From JALYUM01 sp036688685 (GTDB taxonomy: Bacteria; Pseudomonadota; Gammaproteobacteria; Burkholderiales; Burkholderiaceae_D): a DNA stretch of 64,000 nt. The first letter of the stretch is position 1, and each line of letters opens with the position of its first letter. The stretch covers positions 124,001-188,000 of the forward strand of contig NZ_JAQQPS010000009.1 in NCBI RefSeq assembly GCF_036688685.1. Direction: 5' to 3'. The notes beneath the pieces are model-generated. The model was not told the DNA's origin. It saw only the letters and a program-made list of their open reading frames with translations, and searched no databases. The position numbers were made by a program, and so were the translations under genes. Shown one piece after another: positions 52,938 to 61,998 of this stretch.

Positions 52938-54317
52938 TCATGCCAATGGCAGCGCCAGTTGCAGCAACAAGCCGCCCCCCTCGCGATTGCGCACCGTCAG
53001 TTCGGCGCCATGCCGGCTGACGACGCGGTTCACGATGGCCAGTCCGAGCCCGGCGCCATTGGCCTGGCCGCGCGCGGTGTCCAATCGTGTAAACGGTTTT
53101 AATAATTGCTCAATCTGATCGCTTGGCACGCCGGTGCCGTGGTCCTGGATCGTGACCACGGCACGCTTGCCGTTGCCATTGACTTTGACGACGCAGCCGA
53201 AATCGAGTTCGACAACCTCAAGACCGGGTGTGGTGCCGTAGCGGCGCGCGTTTTCGACAATGTTATTGAGCACGCGACGCAAGTCGGTCGCGTTGCCGAG
53301 AACCGAAATATCGGGTGTGATGGCCGTCTTGACACGCATGCCCGGCATGCGCGCAGCTTCGCGCGCGCTGTCCTCGAGCAGTTCCGACAGGTTCACCGGC
53401 ACGAAACTGGAGGCGTCGGTCGGCTTGGCGTAGTCGAGGAACTGGCCGATGATGGCGTCCATCTGGGCGATATCCGATTGCATGCCTTCGCGCGCTTCGC
53501 GGTCGAGCGGGGCCATTTCCAGTTCCAGCTGCATGCGTGTGAGCGGCGTGCGCAGGTCGTGTGAGATGCCGGCCAAAATCACGGCGCGGTCTTTTTCGAC
53601 CTGCGCCAGGTCTTCCACCATCTGGTTGAAACTGCGGTTCGCTTCGATGATCTCCTGCGATCCTTTTTCGGGCAGGCGCGCCGGTCGTTCGCCTTTTGCG
53701 ATGGCGCGCGCGGCCGCGGTCAGACGCGCCAGCGGCAAATTCACCAGGCTCGAAATGAGCGCCGCGCCGAGTACCGACAACACGCCGACCACCCCGGCCC
53801 AACCGAGCCACTGCACGCCGGACAGACCGGACAGGCGCTCGCGCTCGAGCATCAGCCAGTATTCGTCTTCGTCGATCTTAAAACTGATCCAGAACCCGGC
53901 GTTGCCGTTCACCCGGCTCGAAATGCGGGTGTCGGCGCCGAGTTTGCTGCGGATGCTGGCGGCGATCTCCGGCATCAAGGTATTCGCAGGGGGCGGTTCG
54001 ATGGTGTCGGTCGGCTGCAGCGAAAAGATGCGGATGCCTTCGTTCGATACCAGCTCGATGAGCAGCTCGCGCCGCAGTTCGGGCGCGGAATGGGTCAGGG
54101 CCGCCTTGGTAATGGTGACGACCGAGACCACCAGTTCCGACGTCTGCTGGATCTGCGGCTCGCGCTGGACGCGATTGAGCATGCCGATCCATGACGCCAT
54201 GGACAGCATCGTCAGCACCGACAGCATGAAGAAGGTGCGCCAGAACAGGCCGCTGCGGAACCAGTTGCGGCGCTCCGACAGCGCCGGAAAGCCGAATGCG
54301 TTGAGCCTCGCACCCAC
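52938..54317 (-). CDS. envZ: Sensor histidine kinase EnvZ-like
   Basis: A 459-residue kinase starting at a GTG that overlaps the ompR stop. There are two membrane helices (about 25-45 and 170-190) around a periplasmic sensor region and a HAMP domain (LARLTAAARAIAKGERPARLPEKGSQEI). The phospho-acceptor box ISHDLRTPLTRMQLELEM is the EnvZ type. The catalytic domain shows the N box (NNIVENARRYG), G1 (DHGTGVP) and G2 (GAGLGLAIVNRV). It would phosphorylate OmpR in response to osmotic or envelope cues. Confidence 0.94.
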   Translation of the reverse strand: MGARLNAFGFPALSERRNWFRSGLFWRTFFMLSVLTMLSMASWIGMLNRVQREPQIQQTSELVVSVVTITKAALTHSAPELRRELLIELVSNEGIRIFSLQPTDTIEPPPANTLMPEIAASIRSKLGADTRISSRVNGNAGFWISFKIDEDEYWLMLERERLSGLSGVQWLGWAGVVGVLSVLGAALISSLVNLPLARLTAAARAIAKGERPARLPEKGSQEIIEANRSFNQMVEDLAQVEKDRAVILAGISHDLRTPLTRMQLELEMAPLDREAREGMQSDIAQMDAIIGQFLDYAKPTDASSFVPVNLSELLEDSAREAARMPGMRVKTAITPDISVLGNATDLRRVLNNIVENARRYGTTPGLEVVELDFGCVVKVNGNGKRAVVTIQDHGTGVPSDQIEQLLKPFTRLDTARGQANGAGLGLAIVNRVVSRHGAELTVRNREGGGLLLQLALPLA

Positions 54318-55087
54318 TAGCGTGGCTGGCCTTCAGGGATAAAGACATAGCCCAGGCCCCAGACGGTCTGGATGTACAGCGGCGACGATGGATCGGGTTC
54401 GATCAGTTTGCGCAGGCGTGAAATTTGCACATCAAGGCTGCGGTCGAACACTTCGTATTCGCGCCCGCGCGCCAGTTCCATCAGCTTTTCGCGAGACAGC
54501 GGCTGGCGTGCATGGCGCGCAAACACTTTCAGTACCGAGAATTCGCCGGTGGTCAGCGGGACGGTCTCGCCGGCTTTTTTGAGTGTGCGCGTGCCGAGGT
54601 CGAGGACGAACTGGCCGAACTCGAAACTTTGCGGCGTTTCGGATGGCGCGCCGGGGATTTCGTCCGGTCCCTTGCGGCGCAGGACGGCGCCGATGCGGGC
54701 CACCAGTTCGCGCGGGTTGAACGGTTTGGGCAGGTAGTCGTCGGCGCCCATCTCCAGTCCGACGATGCGGTCGACGTCTTCGCCTTTGGCTGTCAGCATG
54801 ATGATCGGGGTCTGGTCGCCGGCGCCGCGCAGGCGGCGGCAGATCGACAGGCCGTCTTCTCCAGGAAGCATCAGGTCCAGCACCAGCAGGTCGTAGCGCT
54901 CGCGCAGCCACAGTTTGTTCATGGCCGGCGCGCTCTCCGCGGTAACCACCGCGAAGCCTTGCTCGGTCAGGTAACGCCGCAACAGGTCACGCAGGCGCAC
55001 ATCGTCGTCGACGACCATGATCTTCGCGGTGGGAGTGGCCGGAACATTGCCCGGAGTGTTGTTGCCCGTAGTCGGAGTCGGATTCAT
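54317..55087 (-). CDS. ompR: Response regulator OmpR
   Basis: From ATG 55087 the protein has 256 residues. The receiver domain carries the acidic pocket VVDDD, the phospho-Asp in LLVLDLMLPGEDG and the Lys in YLPKPFNPRE. The winged-helix output domain has LTTGEFSVLKVFARHARQPLSREKL and the recognition region RSLDVQISRLRKLIEPD, as in OmpR. The N-terminal 20 residues (PTPTTGNNTPGNV) are a disordered extension. The frame extends upstream to 55276, but that part runs into the promoter region. Confidence 0.95.
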   Translation of the reverse strand: MNPTPTTGNNTPGNVPATPTAKIMVVDDDVRLRDLLRRYLTEQGFAVVTAESAPAMNKLWLRERYDLLVLDLMLPGEDGLSICRRLRGAGDQTPIIMLTAKGEDVDRIVGLEMGADDYLPKPFNPRELVARIGAVLRRKGPDEIPGAPSETPQSFEFGQFVLDLGTRTLKKAGETVPLTTGEFSVLKVFARHARQPLSREKLMELARGREYEVFDRSLDVQISRLRKLIEPDPSSPLYIQTVWGLGYVFIPEGQPR

Positions 55088-55175
55088 ATTGCTGTCAAGT
55101 TTGTCAGATTCATATCGGTTATGGTAACGTCTTATCGCTCGCAACGGCAGCCAATTCGCGCCGAGTTGCCAGCCA

Positions 55176-55199
55176 TTACACCTTGTTACAAACTTTACC
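55176..55199. promoter_or_regulatory. Phased TTAC direct repeats, OmpR-site-like
   Basis: TTACA (55176), TTACA (55186) and TTACC (55195) recur at 10- and 9-bp spacing, within GTTACA contexts as in tandem OmpR boxes. The site is in the 248-bp divergent region between ompR and the 55336 gene, so it could mediate autoregulation or control of the small secreted protein. Confidence 0.4.
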
Positions 55200-55335
55200 C
55201 AATCAGGCTTACACCTCAAAACGATCGCCCGTACACTGGGATCCAGCCGAAGAGAAGCGTGTTTATCAAGTTCCATGCAGGCGTCAAGTGCATAGAGCTT
55301 ATCCGTTTATCGGCCATCGCGGAAGAGGAGTACTT

Positions 55336-55743
55336 ATGAATAACGACCACACCGGAGTGACTGCATCAGTACGCGCGAATGTGTGTGGCCGTGTTGCGTC
55401 AGTTGGACGTGCGCGTCGTGTCGGTTTGGCGTGCGTGCTCGCTTTCAGCGCATTGAGCGCGCTGGGCGCGGTCCAGGCCCAGGACCGGAGCGGTTTTCGC
55501 AAGGAAGACTTGCCGCAGCAGCGCGATGAGCGAGGCGAGCGCAATGGGCGCCAGGACCAGCGCCAGGACGCCCCGCGCTTCGAGTTGCGCGACCGTGCTG
55601 ATGACGCCCATCGCCAGCAGCAGGAACGCAGCGCCGAAGCACAGCGCCGCAGCGGGCGCATGACACCGGACGAGCGGCGCGACCTGCGCCGCCAGATCAA
55701 CGAAGCCGGGGTTGACTTGTACCCGAATACGCCGCGCCGCTAG
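55336..55743 (+). CDS. Small secreted basic protein, Arg/Gln-rich
   Basis: ATG 55336 follows GGAAGAGGAG at 5-nt spacing and gives 135 residues. An export signal (about 20-50: RRVGLACVLAFSALSALGAVQAQ) precedes a highly charged mature part (QQRDERGERNGRQDQRQDAPRF...RMTPDERRDLRRQINEAGVDLYP). The end resembles small proteobacterial proteins with an RMTPEERRQLRRDI motif, whose role is unknown. It is divergent from ompR and may share its control region. Confidence 0.8.
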   Translation: MNNDHTGVTASVRANVCGRVASVGRARRVGLACVLAFSALSALGAVQAQDRSGFRKEDLPQQRDERGERNGRQDQRQDAPRFELRDRADDAHRQQQERSAEAQRRSGRMTPDERRDLRRQINEAGVDLYPNTPRR

Positions 55744-55992
55744 CCTGTTCCGTTAGAACTCTTTGCCGCCGCCAGCGCCCCACCGGGCCCGGCGGCGGTG
55801 TCGCATTTGCCACAATCTCGTCGATTGCGCCAGCGCCACACTGCAATGTTGTGCTGCGTGTCTCATGGTGCCCGCGTTTTGATTACAAATAGTTTATTTA
55901 ACAGGGACAACATGCTACGCTGAAAGTAACCATGTCCCGAGCGCATCCTTGGCACGGGCCCATTGCAAACATGTTCTCCCTGGAGTCTCGTT

Positions 55993-57879
55993 GTGTCGAC
56001 TGAATTTGCTGTTGCTCCCCCTGAACCGACCGTCGCCGCGGCATCTGCCGGCGTTGCCCATGGCAGCATCGTGCAGCGCGATGGTGCGGTGTATGCGGAC
56101 CCGATGTCTGGTGGCGCGGTGCTGCTGGCCGATATTGACCGCCTGATCCAATCCGGCCGCTATTTCACCGGGCTCGATTACGCGGTACTGATGCGGCTGC
56201 TGTACGGGGTCGGCCCGGAACTGGCGCGCATGGCGGGCGCCGACACCCTGGTCCCGTTTGCCACCGGGATTGCCAGCTTCGATCCGGCGCGTCGCGGCCT
56301 CTACCGCGACCCGCGCATCCGCGACGGCGTGGCCGACTACACCTTCGAACCGGTGTTCGCCTACAGTGCCACCAGTCCTGGCCAGCCAGCTCCGGCGCGC
56401 CTGGACATCGACGAGTTTGTGGCCCACCTGTGGGGCAAGGGCGTGCGCTTCGGCATTGATCTAGGCGCCGTGCGCGCCGCGCTCGCCAGCGAAGGCGCGG
56501 CCGGGCTGGTACTGGTGGCGAGCCGCCTGGCGCCGGCACCCGGGGTCGATGCCCAGATCGTCGAAGTCTCCAGCGACCTGCATCGCAGCGACGCACCACG
56601 ACAGATGGCCAACGGCAAGCTCGATCTGATGTCGTTCCAGAACCGCTTCCCGCAAATCAAGCCGGGCATGCGCCTGCTGAAAAAACAGCCGGCCCAGCCC
56701 GGGACGCGCGGCCTGGAGCTGTCGGGTGCGCCGATTGCCGCGCCCGTGCCTGCCGATGTCGAACTGGGGCCGATGGCCGGCAGCGGCACTCTGGTCGAGC
56801 GCACTGGCGGCGGCGAATTTCTGGTGGCGCAGCGCCCCGGTTTTTTGAATGTCGATCCGGCCACTCAACAAATCTCGATCGACGCCAAGATCATCAGCCG
56901 GGACGGCGTCAGTTCGCGCACCACCGGCAACCTGCAGCTGACCGGCGACTACGAAGAATTCGGCGAAGTGCAGGAGATGCGCGTCATCGAAGGCGAGGGC
57001 ATCACGATTCACGCCGACGTGTTCGGCAAGATCATTTCGCGCGGCGGCCTGGTTTTACTCAATCGTAACCTGGTCGGCGGCAGCGCCACCAACAAGCGCG
57101 GCGACATCACCATCGAAGGCGTGGCATCGGGCGCGGTGATCCAGGCCAAAGACGGCACCGTCACCCTGCAGCGCGCTGAGAACTGCGTCATTTCCGGCAC
57201 CCGCGTGCGGGTCGGGCATGCGGTGAACTGCGAAATCATCGGCAACGAAGTGAGCGTCGGCCAGGCCGAAGGCTGCGCGCTGGCCGGGCGCCAGGTCACG
57301 GTCGAATCGAGCGCGCCGCGGCGCGACAGCGAAATGCTGGTGCTGGCGCTGTGGCCCGATTGCGCGAAGATCGATGAAGTCATCGCGCAGGTAGGCGTGC
57401 GCGTGCAGCAGTTCGCCGAGCGCGCGGCCCAATGCAAGGCCGAAGTGGAACGCATGACCGGCGAGCCGGAGGTGCGCCGCTACGTGACGCTGGCCTCGAA
57501 GGTGCGCAAGAACGAGATCACCTTGACCGCCGAGCAGCTGCCGACGTTCCAGCAAATGGCGATCGCGGTGGGCCCGCAACTGAAAGCCATCGGCAAGGTC
57601 TCGCTCGATGCCAAGGCTGCGGAGACCGAGCAGCAGGCGGGCCAGGCCCTGATCGACAAGTTGATTCAGCAGCGCACCGACAGCAACCTGGTCTCGTCGG
57701 TGAAAATCGGCGAACTGCGGGGCGATACCCAGGTGCGCACGCTGCCGTTCAGTCCGGACGGCTCACGTGCCTACGACCTGTCGCCGCGCGACATCAAGAC
57801 GCGCCTGCGCACGGCGGCGTTGTCGGCGCTGTTATACGGAGGAAGTAGTGGGGCGTTCGACTGGACCAGCGCGACCTGA
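55993..57879 (+). CDS. FapA family (DUF342) protein
   Basis: GTG 55993 has TGGAG at the right distance, giving 628 residues; a TTG 30 nt upstream is less likely. The N-terminal region (to about 280) is mixed alpha/beta. Residues about 285-440 form the DUF342 beta-helix (DGVSSRTTGNLQLTGDYEEFGEVQEMRVIEGEGITIHADVFGKIISRGGL...). A coiled coil (VGVRVQQFAERAAQCKAEVERM) and helical tail follow. FapA is named for a flagellar assembly role in Vibrio-type bacteria; no flagellar gene is present here, so function is open. Confidence 0.88.
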   Translation: MSTEFAVAPPEPTVAAASAGVAHGSIVQRDGAVYADPMSGGAVLLADIDRLIQSGRYFTGLDYAVLMRLLYGVGPELARMAGADTLVPFATGIASFDPARRGLYRDPRIRDGVADYTFEPVFAYSATSPGQPAPARLDIDEFVAHLWGKGVRFGIDLGAVRAALASEGAAGLVLVASRLAPAPGVDAQIVEVSSDLHRSDAPRQMANGKLDLMSFQNRFPQIKPGMRLLKKQPAQPGTRGLELSGAPIAAPVPADVELGPMAGSGTLVERTGGGEFLVAQRPGFLNVDPATQQISIDAKIISRDGVSSRTTGNLQLTGDYEEFGEVQEMRVIEGEGITIHADVFGKIISRGGLVLLNRNLVGGSATNKRGDITIEGVASGAVIQAKDGTVTLQRAENCVISGTRVRVGHAVNCEIIGNEVSVGQAEGCALAGRQVTVESSAPRRDSEMLVLALWPDCAKIDEVIAQVGVRVQQFAERAAQCKAEVERMTGEPEVRRYVTLASKVRKNEITLTAEQLPTFQQMAIAVGPQLKAIGKVSLDAKAAETEQQAGQALIDKLIQQRTDSNLVSSVKIGELRGDTQVRTLPFSPDGSRAYDLSPRDIKTRLRTAALSALLYGGSSGAFDWTSAT

Positions 57880-57888
57880 TGCTATTTG

Positions 57889-58287
57889 CTAGTCGCTGAC
57901 CTTGCCGCGCAGGGCCTTCACCTGCCCATCCTTGGTTTTTCCGTCCAGCCGCCGGCGCTGCGACGAACGGGTGGGCCGCGTGGCGCGCCGCAGCAGCGGC
58001 ACCACCGCCGCCGCATCGATCAACACCTGCAGCCGGGCCAGCGCGTCGGCCTTGTTCTGCTCCAGGCTGCGCGATTGCTGTGCCTTGAGCACCAGCACGC
58101 CGTCCTGCGTTACGCGGCTGTCGGCGAGGCGCAACAGGCGCTCCTTCACCGCAGCCGGCAGCGACGACGCGTTGATGTCGAAGCGCGCATGCACCGCACA
58201 CGATACCTTGTTGACGTTCTGGCCGCCCGGACCCTGGGCCCGGATGGCGGACAGTTCGACTTCGGCAGGATTCAGGAACACCGTCAC
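57889..58287 (-). CDS. arfB: Alternative ribosome-rescue factor B (peptidyl-tRNA hydrolase)
   Basis: A 132-residue protein with the release-factor loop IRAQGPGGQNVNKVSCAVHARFD, containing the catalytic GGQ. The basic C-terminal tail (RRATRPTRSSQRRRLDGKTKDGQVKALRGKV) in ArfB/YaeJ enters the empty mRNA channel of stalled ribosomes. The start is GTG 58287, overlapping the stop of the HDOD gene (GTGA); the longer frame into that gene is a shadow. It rescues non-stop complexes. Confidence 0.95.
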   Translation of the reverse strand: MTVFLNPAEVELSAIRAQGPGGQNVNKVSCAVHARFDINASSLPAAVKERLLRLADSRVTQDGVLVLKAQQSRSLEQNKADALARLQVLIDAAAVVPLLRRATRPTRSSQRRRLDGKTKDGQVKALRGKVSD

Positions 58288-59327
58288 GGCAGGACTTCGG
58301 GCGGCGGCGCCAGCGCCGCCGACAGGCGTGGCGCATACGCCGGCAAGCCGGCAAACAGCGCCGGGTCGGCATGGCCCAGGCGGCCGTGCGCGATCAGCTC
58401 GCGCACCTTGTCGAGGTAATCGCTCAGGGTCAGGAGCTGGCCCAGCGGCGACAGTTGCGCACCTTTTTGCAGGCCTTCCTGCTCGGCCAGCGCGCGCGTG
58501 ACGTTCTCCGGGAAGTGCCACTCGCGCCCGATGCTGCAGGTCAGCGCGCGCGCGTCGCGCACCAGCTGCGCACAAAACAGTTCGGCGCCGAGCGAAGGAT
58601 CGTTCCTGGCCACCTGATCCAGCACGCGCAGTGCGACGATCATGCCGACGTTCTGCACCAGGCCGGCCAGGAAGGCCTCGAACGGGTCGATGCCCAGCTC
58701 TTCGGCCAGTGCGCGGTTGGCAGCCGCGCAGCGTTCGGCGTGCTCCCACAGGCGCGGCGCCAGGCTGCGCGTGTAATGCCCGGACTGCATGTCGATGATG
58801 GGGCGGAAAGCGACGCTGGTGATCAGCTGGCGCAAGCCTTCCTGGCCGATCAGCATCACCGCGTGCTCGACGCTGGTGATGCTGTTCGCCGTGCCCTGGT
58901 AGGCCGTATTGGCCAGCCGCACCACGGCGGCGACCAGCACCACGTCGCTGGAAATGGTGCGCGACAGCGCGGCGCCCGAAAACGTGTCGCTGCGCAGGCT
59001 TTGCAGCAGCTGCGGAATCAGCCCGGGCATGCGCCGCACCAGCGCCGCGCCGGACTGCTGGGAGGAAACGATGGCGGCGAGTGCGTCCAGCGCCTGGCTT
59101 TCCAGCGGCGACAGGTCGAGGCCGCTTTCTTCGGTGCGTTCGAACAGCCAGCTGTCATACACGCTATTGACACGGTCGGCCTGCTCGAACGACACCAGGC
59201 GCCGAACGGGTCGCGCAGTCGCCGACGGCGGCGCTTTACTAACAGCAGGGCCAGGCGCAGGGTGCCGTGCCGGAGCCGCGGCGCTACGCGCCGGGCCATT
59301 GAACAACTGCTGCAACCACTTGAACAT
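58284..59327 (-). CDS. HDOD domain signalling protein
   Basis: A 347-residue protein: a short helical start and a Pro/Ala-rich linker (about 12-45), then an HDOD domain (about 95-290; LIPQLLQSLRSDTFSGAALSRTISSDVVLVAAVVRLANTAYQ, HAVMLIGQEGLRQLITSVAF, GLVQNVGMIVAL). HDOD is an HD-GYP relative without the catalytic HD, used in regulation and often c-di-GMP or chemotaxis-related. It is followed by arfB with a 4-bp overlap. Confidence 0.9.
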   Translation of the reverse strand: MFKWLQQLFNGPARSAAAPARHPAPGPAVSKAPPSATARPVRRLVSFEQADRVNSVYDSWLFERTEESGLDLSPLESQALDALAAIVSSQQSGAALVRRMPGLIPQLLQSLRSDTFSGAALSRTISSDVVLVAAVVRLANTAYQGTANSITSVEHAVMLIGQEGLRQLITSVAFRPIIDMQSGHYTRSLAPRLWEHAERCAAANRALAEELGIDPFEAFLAGLVQNVGMIVALRVLDQVARNDPSLGAELFCAQLVRDARALTCSIGREWHFPENVTRALAEQEGLQKGAQLSPLGQLLTLSDYLDKVRELIAHGRLGHADPALFAGLPAYAPRLSAALAPPPEVLP

Positions 59328-59455
59328 CGTTATCGTTCCTATTTAGTATGTGAACCATTGTATCTGCTCCATTCGCTCTTGGAAACTTTGAGCCTCGTCA
59401 AACCGTGGGTATACGCCGCCCTTACGATGGCAGATGCAAATGGGAGGGGCGCGCC

Positions 59456-59914
59456 ATGTCAATTGACAATACACAAGCGTTTTTGAGTTTCACCCTGGGC
59501 GGACAGGAATATGGCCTGGACGAGCGCCAGGTGCGCGAGCTATGCCAGTTCGATGCGCTCGACCGCTTCGCTGACGGCACGCAGGTGGTGCCGGGGGTGG
59601 GCCGCGCGCGCGGCGTCATCATGCCGATCGTCGACATGCGCGCCGCCTTTGCCGGCCACCCGCTCCCGTATGACCCGAACAGCGAGGTGATTATCCTGAC
59701 GCTGTCGCACTGCGTCATGGCGATGGTGGTGGAGCGGGTCAACGGCGTGGTGTCGCTGCGTGCCGACCAGATCCGGGCGGTGCCGTGCTGCGACGGCACG
59801 GCGCCGGCCGACTACCTGCTGGGACTGGGCGAAGTGGACGGGCGGCGCCTGATCCTGGTCGACATCGACCGCCTGATGGCGATCGGCCGCCACAAGACCG
59901 ACTGCCTGGTGTGA
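59456..59914 (+). CDS. CheW-like chemotaxis coupling protein
   Basis: ATG 59456 with GGGAGGGG upstream gives 152 residues. The CheW fold is clear: FLSFTLGGQEYGLDERQVREL, GRARGVIMPIVDMRAAFA, VIILTLSHCVMAMVVERVNGVVSL and DYLLGLGEVDGRRLILVDIDRLM. CheW links receptors to the CheA kinase. No chemoreceptor or CheA is adjacent, so this is an isolated copy, possibly related to the HDOD and FapA-like neighbours. Confidence 0.93.
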   Translation: MSIDNTQAFLSFTLGGQEYGLDERQVRELCQFDALDRFADGTQVVPGVGRARGVIMPIVDMRAAFAGHPLPYDPNSEVIILTLSHCVMAMVVERVNGVVSLRADQIRAVPCCDGTAPADYLLGLGEVDGRRLILVDIDRLMAIGRHKTDCLV

Positions 59915-59918
59915 AAAC

Positions 59919-61928
59919 CTAGGCCAGCAGCGTTTCGAGCTGCTCCTGCAATCCCAGCCACTCAGCTTCCAGTTGGGCCAGGTCTTTCGTGTAATAGGCC
60001 TGGTCCGCCATCACCGTTTTCAGCTTGGCCTTGTTGGCCGCGTCGTAGATCGACGGCACGGCCAGCGCGGCGTCGACCAGCGCTTTTTGCTCGTTGCGTT
60101 TGGCGATCTGCGTCTCCAGCGTCTTGATCTTGACGTCGAGCGGTTTGCGCAAGGTGGTCACGCGCTGGCGCTGCTCGGCGTCCTGGCGTTTCTGTTCCTT
60201 CTTGTCGACGACCGGTGCTACAGCGGTGTTGGCAACATCGGCGATGGTTGGCGCGGCCGGGAAGGCGGTCTTGTTGTCCTTGCCCGCAGCCGGCAGCACG
60301 TTGGTGCCTTTCCCCAGCTTGGTCTGGAACAGCCAGTCCTTGTAGTCGTCCAGGTCGCCGTCGAAGGGCTGCAGGCGGCCGTCGGCAACGATGATGAACT
60401 GGTCGGTGGTGGCGCGCAGCAGGTGGCGATCGTGGGAGACGACCACCAGCGTGCCTTCGAACTGCGCCAGCGCCATCGTCAGCGCTTCGCGGGTCTCGAG
60501 ATCGAGGTGATTGGTTGGTTCATCGAGCAGCAGCAGGTTCGGGCGCTGCCAGACGATCAGTGCCAAGGCCAGGCGCGCCTTTTCGCCGCCGGAGAACGGC
60601 GCGATGGAGCTGGTGACCATGGTGCCCGGGAAGTTGAAGCCGCCCAGGAAGTTGCGCAGTTCCTGCTCGCGCGTGGTCGGGGCGATTTTCGACAGGTGCC
60701 ACAGCGGCGACTCGTCGTGGCGCAGCATCTCGACCTGGTGCTGGGCGAAGTAGCCGATGGATAAACCTTTGCCCATGGTGGCGTCGCCGGTCAGCGGTGC
60801 CAGTTCGCCGGCGATGGTTTTGATCAGCGTCGATTTGCCGGCGCCGTTCACACCCAGCAGGCCAATGCGCTGGCCGATCTGCAGCGAGAATTTGATATTG
60901 CTGACGATGGTCTTGTCGCCAATCACGTCGCCGTGTTCATCCTTGATGTGGTAACCGGCATTCACGTCTTCCATCACCAGCAGCGGATTTGGCGCGGCCA
61001 GCGGCTCGCGGAATTCGAAGCTGAATTCGGCGGCGGCGCGCAGCGGTGCCAGTTCTTCCATCTTGGCCAGTGCCTTCATGCGGCTCTGGGCCTGGCGCGC
61101 TTTCGAGGCCTGGGCCTTGAAACGATTGACGAAGGACTCGAGGTGGGCGCGCTGGCGGGTCTGCTTTTCGAGGGCGCCTGCGGCCAGGATCATTTGCGCT
61201 GCGCGCTGACGCTCGAAGCCGGAATAGTTGGCCGTGTAGCGTTTCAGTTTGCGCTCGTCGATATGGACGATCACGTTCACGACTTCATCGAGGAAGTCGC
61301 GATCGTGGGAAATGATGATCAGGGTGCCAGGGTATTTTTTGAGCCAGTCTTCCAGCCAGATGATCGCGTCCAGATCCAGGTGATTGGTCGGTTCATCGAG
61401 CAGCAGCAGGTCGGACGGGCACATCAGCGCTTGCGCGAGATTGAGGCGCATGCGCCAGCCGCCCGAGAAGCTCGCGACCGGCTGGTTCATCTGCTCGATC
61501 GAGAAGCCCAGGCCCAGCAGCAGTTGTTCGCCGCGCGACTGCACGGTGTACGCATCGGCATCGGCCAGCGCGCTGTAGATATTGCCGATGGCGATACCGT
61601 TTTCATTGTTGTCCGGCAGGGCTTCGAGGCGGGCCAGTTCTGCCTCGAGTTTGCGCAGGGTGGCGTCGCCGTCGATCGCGTATTCCAGCGCGGCGCGGTC
61701 CAGCGCCGGCGTTTCCTGGGCCACGTAGGCCATGCGCCATTTGGCCGGGAAGTCGATCTCGCCCTGGTCCGGATGCAGTTCGTTGCGCAGCATCATGAAC
61801 AGGCTGGATTTGCCGGCGCCGTTCGCGCCAATCAGGCCGATCTTGTCGCCGGGGTTCAGGGTGAGGTCTACGCTCTCGAGCAACGGCTTGGTGCCGCGCA
61901 TCAGGCTAACATTCAGGAAACGGATCAT
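59919..61928 (-). CDS. yheS: ABC-F family ATPase YheS
   Basis: A 669-residue protein with two ABC domains and no membrane part. Walker A motifs are IGANGAGKSS and LGVNGAGKST, ABC signatures FSGGWRMRLNLAQAL and FSGGEKARLALAL, and Walker B LLLLDEPTNHLDL occurs twice. The inter-domain linker is the YheS type (RFKAQASKARQAQSRMKALAKMEEL), and a C-terminal coiled coil extends from about 560. ABC-F proteins act on the ribosome E site to resolve stalled translation. Convergent with cheW, 4 bp apart. Confidence 0.95.
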   Translation of the reverse strand: MIRFLNVSLMRGTKPLLESVDLTLNPGDKIGLIGANGAGKSSLFMMLRNELHPDQGEIDFPAKWRMAYVAQETPALDRAALEYAIDGDATLRKLEAELARLEALPDNNENGIAIGNIYSALADADAYTVQSRGEQLLLGLGFSIEQMNQPVASFSGGWRMRLNLAQALMCPSDLLLLDEPTNHLDLDAIIWLEDWLKKYPGTLIIISHDRDFLDEVVNVIVHIDERKLKRYTANYSGFERQRAAQMILAAGALEKQTRQRAHLESFVNRFKAQASKARQAQSRMKALAKMEELAPLRAAAEFSFEFREPLAAPNPLLVMEDVNAGYHIKDEHGDVIGDKTIVSNIKFSLQIGQRIGLLGVNGAGKSTLIKTIAGELAPLTGDATMGKGLSIGYFAQHQVEMLRHDESPLWHLSKIAPTTREQELRNFLGGFNFPGTMVTSSIAPFSGGEKARLALALIVWQRPNLLLLDEPTNHLDLETREALTMALAQFEGTLVVVSHDRHLLRATTDQFIIVADGRLQPFDGDLDDYKDWLFQTKLGKGTNVLPAAGKDNKTAFPAAPTIADVANTAVAPVVDKKEQKRQDAEQRQRVTTLRKPLDVKIKTLETQIAKRNEQKALVDAALAVPSIYDAANKAKLKTVMADQAYYTKDLAQLEAEWLGLQEQLETLLA

Positions 61929-61998
61929 GGGGTCTTTAAGGGAGATTCAAAGCGCGCACCGGCAAGGGCGCGCGTGGGAGGTTTATTGTTATTCGCGG

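Noticed and set aside
55949..55967. Sigma-54-like promoter (TTGGCAC ... TTGCA) before the FapA-like gene
   Set aside because: The GG and GC dinucleotides are 14 bp apart instead of the required 12, so RpoN would not be expected to use it.
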